Source of the DNA: Planctomycetota bacterium
GTDB taxonomy: Bacteria; Planctomycetota; Brocadiia; SM23-32; JAKLEA01
Assembly (NCBI GenBank): GCA_022711755.1
Contig: JAKLEA010000006.1
Location: 124,001-188,000, forward strand
Direction: 5' to 3'
DNA length: 64,000 nt
The position numbers and the translations under genes were made by a program. The notes below the pieces were generated by a model. That model saw nothing but the letters and a program-made list of their open reading frames with translations. It was not told the origin of the DNA and made no database searches. Positions 57,207 through 64,000 of the stretch are shown one piece after another; the first letter of the stretch is position 1; each line of letters starts with the position of its first letter.

Positions 57207-58568
57207 TCAACCGGCGCCGAGTTCCTCGACCTTCGACTGGACATCTCTGTACTTTATGTCCGCCTGATAGATCTTCTTGTAGGTCTCCAGCGCCTTTTCC
57301 TTTTCGCCCTGATGTTCGTACGCGCGGGCAAGGTTATAGTAAATCTGCTTGCCCATTTCATTCATGCCCTTGACACGCTCCAGCGCCCGGGCGAACTGGG
57401 CGGACGCCAGATCGTACTGACCTTTCCTGTCAAAGCACTGCCCGAGATGATTGCAGGCGCTCACGGTCAGGCGCGGGTCCTGTGAGGCGATCTGGAAGTT
57501 CTCGATCGCCTCATCCACCTGGTCGTTTTCCAGATAGGCCGCTCCCATCTTCATGCGCAGGTCCTTGTCCGTCGGGTATTGCTTGACACGCCGCTCGAAC
57601 TCCTGCACGGCGAAGAGTCTGCGCTTGCGGCGCATCTCCGCCTGGGCTTCTTTAAGCTCAGCCTTGTCGGGGCTTTTTTTCAGTTGCTCGACTAGCTCCG
57701 AAATCTTGGCGTCTATCATCCGGAACTGGAGGTCGCCCATCCTGTCGCGGATGATGTTGTTCTTATCCTTCGCGTGGAATTCCTTGTAGAAGTCCATCGC
57801 GTCCTTGGCGTCGCCCAGTTGTTCCTTAATCTCCGCCACGCGGATGGCCTTGGTGACGTTGTTCGGGTCGGCCTGCCAAGTCTCGGTTGCGCGTTTTAGC
57901 GCGTCCTCCAGCTCGTCCTTGGTGTGGTAGCGCTTGTCGTCAACCTCGAGCTGGCGCTGCTTGTCCAGGTCCTTCACCTTGGAGCGGAAGTCCTCGGTGT
58001 CCTCAAGCTGGTGCTTGGCCATGTGGTGCCTGGCTTCGAGGTTTTTGACGTGCTCGCGCAGGGCCTGGTTTTCGCGTTCGAGTTGCAAAAGCGGCTCGTA
58101 GTACTTCAACGCGGTTTCCGTGTCGCCGCGATTTTCGTAAAGCTCCGCGATTTCCTTCATGGCCTGCCGCTGATCGGCCTTGACCATGAGGGTATCCTTG
58201 TAGATGATCGTCGAAGCCTCGTTGAATCCCGCCGCGCGCGCGGCGCGGGCCGCGCCCAGCAGGGCGAACGTGTTGCGCGGGTTGAGTTCGAGGAAATCCT
58301 CGAAGGCTTCAAGCCGCTTGCGGGGGTCCTTCCCGGCGGCAAGCGCCCTGGCCATCGCCGGGACGCCTTTGAGGGTATTGACGGCCTTCTGGACGGGAGC
58401 GTTGCCCTTCTCCGCCCACTTGCGCCGCTCGCTGCCGCGCAGGGCCACGCGCGCCTCCATGTTCTCCGGCTGCGATTTCAACACAGCCCGGAACAACTCG
58501 ATGGCGTAGTCGTAGTTGCCCTTGTCGAGAGCGTCGCAAGCCTTCTTGTATGTGCTGTCGGAGGCCAT
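57207..58568 (-). CDS. TPR-repeat protein
   Basis: The 453-residue soluble protein is built of tetratricopeptide-like helices: YDYAIELFRAVLKSQPENME near the N-terminus, GDTETALKYYEPLLQLERE and NDQVDEAIENFQIAS near the middle, and HQGEKEKALETYKKIYQA at the end. A highly charged coiled-coil section around residues 180-240 (LEDTEDFRSKVKDLDKQ) interrupts the repeats. No signal peptide is present. Scaffold or assembly function is likely. It is transcribed from a near-consensus promoter at 58622-58650 and leads the rpsT operon, an arrangement that would tie its expression to ribosome production. Confidence 0.82.
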   Translation of the reverse strand: MASDSTYKKACDALDKGNYDYAIELFRAVLKSQPENMEARVALRGSERRKWAEKGNAPVQKAVNTLKGVPAMARALAAGKDPRKRLEAFEDFLELNPRNTFALLGAARAARAAGFNEASTIIYKDTLMVKADQRQAMKEIAELYENRGDTETALKYYEPLLQLERENQALREHVKNLEARHHMAKHQLEDTEDFRSKVKDLDKQRQLEVDDKRYHTKDELEDALKRATETWQADPNNVTKAIRVAEIKEQLGDAKDAMDFYKEFHAKDKNNIIRDRMGDLQFRMIDAKISELVEQLKKSPDKAELKEAQAEMRRKRRLFAVQEFERRVKQYPTDKDLRMKMGAAYLENDQVDEAIENFQIASQDPRLTVSACNHLGQCFDRKGQYDLASAQFARALERVKGMNEMGKQIYYNLARAYEHQGEKEKALETYKKIYQADIKYRDVQSKVEELGAG

Positions 58569-58621
58569 CTTTCCTCAATGCCGACACCGGTACGTACATC
58601 TTAATCGGCGATTGGACAGCC

Positions 58622-58650
58622 TTTATAACCGGCGTGACGCCGGGTGTCAA
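58622..58650 (-). promoter_or_regulatory. Near-consensus promoter with a palindromic spacer
   Basis: On the minus strand TTGACA and TATAAA are separated by 17 bases. The spacer contains CCGGCG-TCA-CGCCGG, a perfect inverted repeat where a repressor could block the polymerase. The start would be about 47 bases upstream of the TPR gene's ATG. Confidence 0.65.
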
Positions 58651-58847
58651 CAATAAGAACCGGTGAACAAGGAGCATTCAAAACCTGGAGGTCCTCCAGG
58701 GAAGCGATCCCCCGCCGGGCTTGCGGGGGGGGGAAATCAATGCTCTGGAGACGGGACGCCTCGACAGAAATCGGGCAGGGCGATATGATCCGTTCGCGCG
58801 CATGACGGCGCGGGACGCTCTCAGACAACGACTGCGGAGATTGGGTC

Positions 58848-60713
58848 ATGCCGACTGAAGATACTCGTATGCTTAATAAACCGGCGCGGCGGTCCGGCGC
58901 GGTCTTTCCCACGCCGGCATGTTGCGGGATCCTGTGCATGATCTTCGCATTGACTGCCTGTCGCGATGCCGGTTCAGATCAACAGTCCCGGAACGACAAG
59001 CCCGTTGATAAGGAAACTCAGACCATGCCCAAGGATCAGACAGCGGACGCGATCTTCATCTACACTTTGCCGGGCGCGGGGACTTCCGCCGCGTATGACG
59101 AGGCCGCGGCGGCGGCGTGCCTGCAGGGGATCATTAATCGCGATGGTCCGCAGGTCTACGTGCTGTCGGGCGGCAACGCGCGCCCGCAGAAGTGGCTCGA
59201 TACGCTCTCGCAGTCTCCCGGATGGTTGGCCGGGAAGAAGCGCGTTACGATTGCGGACCTCGACGCTCTGGTAAAGCTGGCGGGGAAACGCGCGAAGGGG
59301 GCGGTGATCTGGGACCCGGAGGTCCCCGCAACGCTGAACGTCGCTAACACTATCGCCGGGGTCGAGGACGCCGTTGTGCTCAGCCCGGAGCTTGCGGAGA
59401 ATTCGCTTGCGCGCTGGGGGATGCCGGTCCTGGAAGACTTGCGCGGACGCTTCACCGGGGCGGAATCGGGAAGCAAGAAGAATGACGCGTATCGCTGGGC
59501 GATCCGCGAGTACCTTGCCAAGGGATTGTGTTCCTCGCATTTCCTCTGCCTATTCGAGGACTCGTGCAGCGTGCGCAAGCCCGGCAACGTCAGCTACGTG
59601 GTCACGCGCGACTGGGCCGTGGCGCAACGGGCGTTCGTGTTCGACCTGTCTCCGTGGAGCGACGAGAAGCCGAAGGACGACCCGGACCAGCCGCTCGGCG
59701 CGGACCTTGAGACGTATCGCCTCATCCTGGCCGAGACGCTGCGCCAGTCTGCCGGAAAAGAAATGACCGAATTGACCGGATTCTTTTCCTTCTGGAAATA
59801 CAGCAACATCGAGGGATTCGCCAGCAGGCATGAGCCGGTGCCGACCGAGTGGGAGACCGTCTGGCTGATCTCGCCCTACAACTGCTATCAGAACACTATT
59901 TCCAGCGACTGCTACAACCAGTCATTTCACGCCCATGCGCCGGTCACAATGCTCAAACAGCGCCGCCCGACGGTTAAGACCAGGCTGGAGCCGAAGGCCT
60001 ACATCTGCATCCTGATGGCGGATTACGACTCCGCGACGCCGCTTTACGACTTCATGCCGAATCACTGGAACGACCCGAAGCGCGGGCAGATTCCGTTGGC
60101 GTGGGGGATCAACCCGAATCTGATCGAAACGTATCCGGACGTGATCGAATACTTCTACCGCACGGCGACGGCGAACGATTTCTTCACCAGCGACGCCAGC
60201 GCGGCCGGCTACATGAACCCCAACCGGGTGAAACCGGAGTATCTGCCGCTCTTCGTGAAGCACAACAAGAAGTTCTTCGATCGCACGGACATGACCATCG
60301 CTCCGATGGTGCTGGACTGGGATCAACCGACGCCGGCGGTTAAGGACGCCTTCGCGCAGTTCTCCCCGGACGGCTACGCGACCATCATCATGGACCTTCA
60401 CAACACCGGCGGACAGACGCCGCCGCCGCATGTCTGGAAGGGGATGCCGGTGGCGGAACTGATCAACAACACGTGCAACTTCGCGAGCGCGAAGCAGACG
60501 TCCGACGCCATGTTCGGGGCCATAAAGGACCGTGGGAATAAATTGCCGGGATTCTACTTCTTCCGGATCGTGTGGACGCCGCCGTCGGCGATCATCGAGT
60601 CGCTAGACGTATTCCGGAAGGAGCATCCGGAGATTCCGATCGAGGTCGTTGATCCCTACACGTTCTTCGCATTCTTCAAGGAGCATTACGGCAGGGAGAA
60701 GGCGGGAAAGTAG
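58848..60713 (+). CDS. GxGYxYP-type lipoprotein
   Basis: The 621-residue lipoprotein (signal CGILCMIFALTAC) has, from about residue 65, the GxGYxYP N-terminal-domain pattern: AAAAACLQGIINRDGPQVYV and the following RPQKWLDTLSQ. The C-terminal half shows KAYICILMADYDSATPLYDF, LAWGINPNLIETYPDVIEY, FFTSDASAAGYMNPNRVKP (the region that gives the family its name, here ASAAGYMNP) and PEIPIEVVDPYTFFAFFKEH. The family is assumed to be glycoside-hydrolase-like, without a proven reaction. GGAG lies 8 bases before the ATG. No partner genes are close. Confidence 0.75.
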   Translation: MPTEDTRMLNKPARRSGAVFPTPACCGILCMIFALTACRDAGSDQQSRNDKPVDKETQTMPKDQTADAIFIYTLPGAGTSAAYDEAAAAACLQGIINRDGPQVYVLSGGNARPQKWLDTLSQSPGWLAGKKRVTIADLDALVKLAGKRAKGAVIWDPEVPATLNVANTIAGVEDAVVLSPELAENSLARWGMPVLEDLRGRFTGAESGSKKNDAYRWAIREYLAKGLCSSHFLCLFEDSCSVRKPGNVSYVVTRDWAVAQRAFVFDLSPWSDEKPKDDPDQPLGADLETYRLILAETLRQSAGKEMTELTGFFSFWKYSNIEGFASRHEPVPTEWETVWLISPYNCYQNTISSDCYNQSFHAHAPVTMLKQRRPTVKTRLEPKAYICILMADYDSATPLYDFMPNHWNDPKRGQIPLAWGINPNLIETYPDVIEYFYRTATANDFFTSDASAAGYMNPNRVKPEYLPLFVKHNKKFFDRTDMTIAPMVLDWDQPTPAVKDAFAQFSPDGYATIIMDLHNTGGQTPPPHVWKGMPVAELINNTCNFASAKQTSDAMFGAIKDRGNKLPGFYFFRIVWTPPSAIIESLDVFRKEHPEIPIEVVDPYTFFAFFKEHYGREKAGK

Positions 60714-60897
60714 GATTCGCCCGAGAGGGCGATGCTGCGTCGCGCGGCGCAACGTCGCGGAGCAAGATCACGGGGATCCGGCGGATCGGCGCTTCTCTCT
60801 TGAACATTCCGTTTGGGTGCAGAGCGACAACCGGATTATGATGCATTTTGAGCAAGAACATTCCGAGCGGTCAATAACGCAACAGCAGGATAGGCCC

Positions 60898-61179
60898 ATG
60901 ACACAAGACATGAAAGAGAAAATCTCCAGGGCGGCCGGAATCCTGAAGGAGGCCGGCGCGACCGAGGTCTACATCTTCGGCTCTGCGGCGGCCGGAAACC
61001 TGAAGGATCGTTCCGACGTTGACGTGGCAGTATCGGGATTGCCGCAGGCATTATTCTTTGAAGCCATGGGACGGGCTGCGGAAGTTTTGGGCGCGGAACT
61101 TGACCTCATTGACCTTGATGAGATCAACCCGTTCACGGACTACCTCAAAAAGAAGGGGAAGCTGGAGCGTGTCGTGTGA
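60898..61179 (+). CDS. MNT-type minimal nucleotidyltransferase (antitoxin-like)
   Basis: The 93-residue protein has the nucleotidyltransferase motif GS-x10-D-x-D (IFGSAAAGNLKDRSDVDVAV) near residue 30 and the third acidic residue in ELDLIDLDEI. Such MntA proteins AMPylate or otherwise neutralise the HEPN ribonuclease encoded next to them. AGGA lies upstream of ATG 60898; a longer frame from 60649 runs through the preceding gene's end. It overlaps the downstream HepT-like gene by 11 bases, as is usual for these pairs. Confidence 0.82.
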   Translation: MTQDMKEKISRAAGILKEAGATEVYIFGSAAAGNLKDRSDVDVAVSGLPQALFFEAMGRAAEVLGAELDLIDLDEINPFTDYLKKKGKLERVV

Positions 61180-61623
61180 ATTACGGGAAGAGATCCGGAC
61201 TGGGCTGGCCATGCTCCAATCTCTGATCGCCACATACGGCGATCTGCTTGACAAGGTTTCATGCTCAGATCCAAACCATATCGAAACGCTGGCCCTTGCC
61301 GGTTTGCTGCACTCGTTCTATGGCGGCGTCGAGAATATGTTCAAACGCATTGAGACGTCATGCGAGGGAGGCATTCCAGACGGGCCGACATGGCACAGCG
61401 ATCTGCTCGCTAGAATGGCTGCGGCTACTCCAGCCCGTCCGCCTGTGATTTCTTCCCGGCTTCGGATTCAATTAAGAGCCTACCTGAATTTCCGGCACGC
61501 CTTCCGGCACAGCTATGGTCACACGATCAATTGGCACAAGATGTCCCCCTCGTGCGGGAACTCAGGCAGACATTCATAGACCTTGATGCGGAGTTGGCAG
61601 ATTTTCTGGTGAAATTGGAATGA
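61169..61623 (+). pseudogene. HepT-like HEPN ribonuclease toxin gene with frameshift
   Basis: Starting at GTG 61169, the frame encodes a HepT-like all-helical protein: LALAGLLHSFYGGVENMFKR, WHSDLLARMAAA, RPPVISSRLRIQL, and the catalytic R-x4-H in NFRHAFRHSYG. At a run of five C (61545-61549) the frame goes wrong, reading SPSCGNSGRHS to a stop at 61579. In the next frame the expected C-terminus resumes as LVRELRQTFIDLDAELADF up to TGA 61623. One extra C would restore a normal HepT of about 151 residues. Either the toxin is damaged at its last helix or this is a homopolymer sequencing error. Confidence 0.75.
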
Positions 61624-61739
61624 GCGCTGTTACGGCAGGACGCGTCGGATTTGGGTATTCCGCGCTCTGACATCAATGCATCATTGCATTGACCCCCGCG
61701 CCGCTTTGCCGCACTCATTTTACATTTGAGGTTAGATGC

Positions 61740-62639
61740 ATGTTCATTGACATTCACGCTCACGCCTACCGGAAGCCGGTTCCCTTTGTGGTTCAGTTCT
61801 GCACGGCGGAGCAACTGCTGCAACGCTACGACGCGGCGGGGATTGAGAAGGGGGCGGTGCTGCCCATCGTCAGCCCGGAAATCTATTTCCCGCAGGCCAA
61901 CGAGGACATCCTCGACATGGCCGCGCAATACCCCGACCGGCTCATACCGTTCTGCAACGTTGACCCGCGCGCGCTGACGAATTCAGCCGACGCGCCGCTG
62001 GACCGCGTGCTTCGGTATTACCGCGACAAGGGATGCAAGGGCCTCGGCGAGGTGATGCTGAACGTTCCCGTCATGCACCCGATGGTTCAGAATCTGTTCA
62101 AGCACGCGCAGGACGTCGGCCTGCCGGTGACGTTCGACGGCTCGGACCAGGTCGGCGGCGATTTCGGCCTTTATGACGATCCGGGCCTGCCGCAACTGGA
62201 GCACACGCTTCAGAAATTCCCGGAACTGATCCTTCTCGGACACGGACCCGTGTTCTGGTCCGAGATCGGACGTCTGGAGACTCCGGGCGAGAGGGGATTC
62301 GTGTTCCGCCCGGACGGCGGCCAGGTGGGGCGGCATCCGACCGGCCCGATCAAGGAGGAGGGCGTCGTGCCGAAACTCTTCCGCAGGTATCCCAACCTGT
62401 ACGGCGACCTGTCCGACCCCTCCCCCTGGAACGCCCTGTCTCGCGATCCGGACTACGGGCCGAAGTTCCTGACCGAGTTCCAGGACTGTCTCCTGTTCGG
62501 CACGGACATCTGCTTTTTTGAAATGCCCTTCCCGATGGCAGACCTTCTCAAGGAATGGCGCGGCGCGGGAAAGATCAGCGAGGCGGTCTTCTGGAAGGTC
62601 GCCAGGGAGAATGCCGTGAAGCTTCTGGGGCTGGAGTAA
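61740..62639 (+). CDS. Amidohydrolase family 2 metal-dependent hydrolase
   Basis: The 299-residue TIM-barrel hydrolase has MFIDIHAHAYRKPVPF at the N-terminus with the HxH metal pair, KGCKGLGEVMLNVPVMHP, LPVTFDGSDQVG where relatives have a histidine, LILLGHGPVFWSEIG, and FGTDICFFE with the last aspartate. It is similar in layout to the gene at 35361-36215. Start set at the family's beginning with GAGG 9-12 bases upstream. It probably acts on an aromatic acid, lactone or sugar-acid ring, but this is family-level inference. It stands alone after the MNT/HepT pair. Confidence 0.82.
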   Translation: MFIDIHAHAYRKPVPFVVQFCTAEQLLQRYDAAGIEKGAVLPIVSPEIYFPQANEDILDMAAQYPDRLIPFCNVDPRALTNSADAPLDRVLRYYRDKGCKGLGEVMLNVPVMHPMVQNLFKHAQDVGLPVTFDGSDQVGGDFGLYDDPGLPQLEHTLQKFPELILLGHGPVFWSEIGRLETPGERGFVFRPDGGQVGRHPTGPIKEEGVVPKLFRRYPNLYGDLSDPSPWNALSRDPDYGPKFLTEFQDCLLFGTDICFFEMPFPMADLLKEWRGAGKISEAVFWKVARENAVKLLGLE

Positions 62640-62711
62640 GCGGCGCTGACTTGAGCGTTATTTATGGCATTATGCATGACAGCGCACGTGGTTGTGACTC
62701 AATGCGTCCCA

Positions 62712-62806
62712 CCCCTCATCCGTCGCCCGCCAAGGCGCGCGCCACCTTCTCCCGAGGGAGAAGGGAGAATATTCTTGAATTGCCGCCTTTTCCCCGGGGA
62801 GAAGGG
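62712..62806 (+). repeat. Intergenic palindromic repeat, CCTTCTCCCC family
   Basis: One full unit (CCCCTCATCCGTCGCC, CAAGGCGCGCG, ACCTTCTCCC-GAGGGAGAAGG) spans 62712-62765. A half unit CCTTTTCCCC-GGGGAGAAGG follows at 62785-62804. It lies between the amidohydrolase and the AAC(3)-family gene. Confidence 0.75.
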
Positions 62807-62891
62807 AATAAAACTCTATAATGCTGTTCTTCATGGCTTCGCGGCATCTTTACTTTGTGGCATTGTGTCTTTGTGGTGAACTAATTCCCTG

Positions 62892-63632
62892 ATGGGCGCA
62901 AACCGCATGACAAAGGATGAAATCGAGTCGTGCCTGAGATCGCTCGAGGTGTCCCGGGGCGATGTCGTTTTCTTCCATTCCTCCCTGAAGAGCATCGGGC
63001 AGGTCGAGGGCGGGCCGGACGCCGTCATTGACGCCTTCCTGGAGACGGTCGGCGAGAGCGGAACGCTCGTCCTGCCCGCGCTCTGCATGTACGACTGGGA
63101 GAAGCTGGGGCGGGAGGGCGTCGAGAAGGCGTGGGACATTCGGACGACGCCCGCATACGTCGGGCTGATTCCTGAAACATTCAGGAAACGCCCGGGCGTC
63201 ATCCGAAGCGACAATCCGACGCATTCCGTGACCGCGTTCGGGCGCGACGCTTTCGAGATCACGAAGGATCACAGGATCGCGCGCGGCGGAGAATGGGCGG
63301 CCAACCGCCCTATCTGGGCCTCAACGGGCGCGTTCGGGGATAACAGTCCGTGGGACAGGCTCTGCCGGCTGGACGCCAGATACATGCTCATCGGGGTTGA
63401 CTTCAACTCATGCACGCTGCTGCACCACGTTCAGGCGGTTCACCTGGAGCGCGATCAAAGGAAGAAAGACGCCCATGCGCCCTGGCCGGAATTCGATTTC
63501 CGATGGATGGGCGGGAAGCTGGAGGAGACCGGCATAGTCCGGACCGGCATGATCGGCAATGCGCGGACGAGGTTGATGCGATGCCGGGAGCTTGTTGACG
63601 CGGCTCTGGATGTCCTTCGGGAGGTGGGTTGA
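62892..63632 (+). CDS. Aminoglycoside N(3)-acetyltransferase family protein
   Basis: The 246-residue AAC(3)/YokD-fold acetyl-CoA-dependent transferase has GDVVFFHSSLKSIGQVEGGP near residue 25, the CoA-binding GTLVLPALCMYDW, IPETFRKRPGVIRSDNPTHS with the active-site DNPTHS block, and SPWDRLCRLDARYMLIGV. Members include resistance enzymes but also many housekeeping acyltransferases acting on sugars; resistance should not be assumed. Two ATGs (62892 and 62907) are possible and neither has a convincing ribosome-binding site. Confidence 0.82.
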   Translation: MGANRMTKDEIESCLRSLEVSRGDVVFFHSSLKSIGQVEGGPDAVIDAFLETVGESGTLVLPALCMYDWEKLGREGVEKAWDIRTTPAYVGLIPETFRKRPGVIRSDNPTHSVTAFGRDAFEITKDHRIARGGEWAANRPIWASTGAFGDNSPWDRLCRLDARYMLIGVDFNSCTLLHHVQAVHLERDQRKKDAHAPWPEFDFRWMGGKLEETGIVRTGMIGNARTRLMRCRELVDAALDVLREVG

Positions 63633-63656
63633 GCGCGAGGGGCCGCCGCACAGTGC

Positions 63657-63726
63657 GTAGGGTGAGTTCTTTGAACCCACGCGGAATTGATTCGGTGGGT
63701 TCGCGCTTCGCTGAGAACCCACCCTA
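63657..63726. repeat. GTAG-capped palindromic repeat pair, copy 1
   Basis: The left unit GTAGGGTGAGTTC-TTT-GAACCC-ACGCGG faces an inverted right unit GTGGGTTC..GAACCCACCCTAC around AATTGATTC. The left stem GTTC/GAAC differs from the stems at 26941 or 43889, but both caps are kept. Confidence 0.8.
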
Positions 63727-63814
63727 CATTCTGCGCTCATTCTGAATGTTTCCGCCTTGACACCCCGCCGCGCAATCCATACCCTTATTCTTACTGCGCG
63801 ATCACAGGTTGAGC

Positions 63815-63880
63815 GTAGGGTTCTTTGAACCCACGCGGAATTGATTCTGTGGGTTCGCGCTTCGCTGAGAACCCACCCTT
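63815..63880. repeat. GTAG-capped palindromic repeat pair, copy 2
   Basis: A direct repeat of the unit at 63657, nearly identical over about 60 bases, starting 158 bases later. It ends CCCACCCTTC rather than CCCACCCTAC, so its right cap is degraded. Confidence 0.8.
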
Positions 63881-64000
63881 CATTCTGCCCCAAAATGGAA
63901 ATACGCAGACTATCGCCGACTCCCCCCGCAGCCCACGGCGCCGCGCAACCATGCCCGTTCCCGATCACCGTCGTCCCCTGAAGGCGCAACCTTGATCCGC

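Larger units (their letters stand above)
63633..64000. other. Repeat-filled end of the window
   Basis: This 368-base stretch contains two direct copies of a 65-70 base repeat pair (63657-63726 and 63815-63880) and no supported gene up to the window edge. Confidence 0.6.

Noticed and set aside
1..64000. CRISPR arrays, tRNA and rRNA genes
   Set aside because: I looked through the intergenic stretches for regularly spaced repeats with unique spacers and for tRNA T-arm (GGTTCGA-type) and cloverleaf patterns and found none; the only repeats are the palindromic families described.

Overview
The window is a GC-rich (roughly 60 %) bacterial chromosome segment carrying 51 supported protein-coding genes or gene remnants, no rRNA, and no tRNA or CRISPR array that I can see. 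The gene families (two DUF4838 proteins, a DUF6259-like protein, a GxGYxYP-type lipoprotein, four Gfo/Idh/MocA-family proteins including one with a Tat signal, a PEP-CTERM protein and many lipoproteins) are typical of free-living, polysaccharide-degrading heterotrophs of the Planctomycetes/Lentisphaerae/Verrucomicrobia group or nearby candidate phyla. The sequence alone does not fix the phylum.

Layout. 1-6088: end of a transketolase N-terminal-subunit gene and a coupled ThDP enzyme, a DUF4184-like membrane protein, and a tightly overlapping operon rfbD - lipoprotein - ABC ATPase - ABC permease. 6251-15964: a carbohydrate block with an oxidoreductase and three large exported proteins. 16106-19960: MBL-fold hydrolase, phosphate butyryl/acetyltransferase, gamma-glutamyltransferase. 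20350-28333: citrate synthase with an unusual insertion, a second DUF4838 lipoprotein, and an amt-glnB pair behind a sigma-54 promoter. 29086-30885: PEP-CTERM beta-propeller-like protein and a GyrI-like protein. 31236-36215: ribose-type ABC binding protein and permease (no ATPase), a fused sugar kinase/nucleotidyltransferase, an amidohydrolase. 36230-41005: a four-gene gamma-glutamylation operon (Fe-alcohol dehydrogenase, aldehyde dehydrogenase, glutamine-synthetase-like ligase, gamma-glutamyl hydrolase) that looks like the Puu pathway with an alcohol dehydrogenase in place of the amine oxidase. 41259-42701: a radical SAM protein behind a near-consensus promoter.

Two stretches resemble defence-gene islands. 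42931-44926 has a DpnI-like endonuclease, a truncated nuclease fragment, a 201-bp element with 18-bp terminal inverted repeats, and an HNH endonuclease. 52056-54734 has a protein with an EVE-like N-terminus and a NucS-like C-terminus, followed by an AAA ATPase and a DUF4276/TOPRIM-like partner. A MNT/HepT toxin-antitoxin-like pair with a frameshifted HepT lies at 60898-61623.

Between these, 44998-52037 holds oxidoreductases, trpE with a promoter and structured leader, methylmalonate-semialdehyde dehydrogenase and a sugar isomerase/epimerase. 54783-64000 holds an FHA protein, rpsT behind a TPR protein, a GxGYxYP-type lipoprotein, an amidohydrolase and an AAC(3)-family protein.

Intergenic DNA is populated by short palindromic repeats. 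One family keeps a GTAGGGT left cap and an ACGCGG-like right cap while the stem between them changes completely from copy to copy with both arms still pairing. A second family has a CCCCTCATCCG head and a CCTTCTCCCC-GGGGAGAAGG hairpin.
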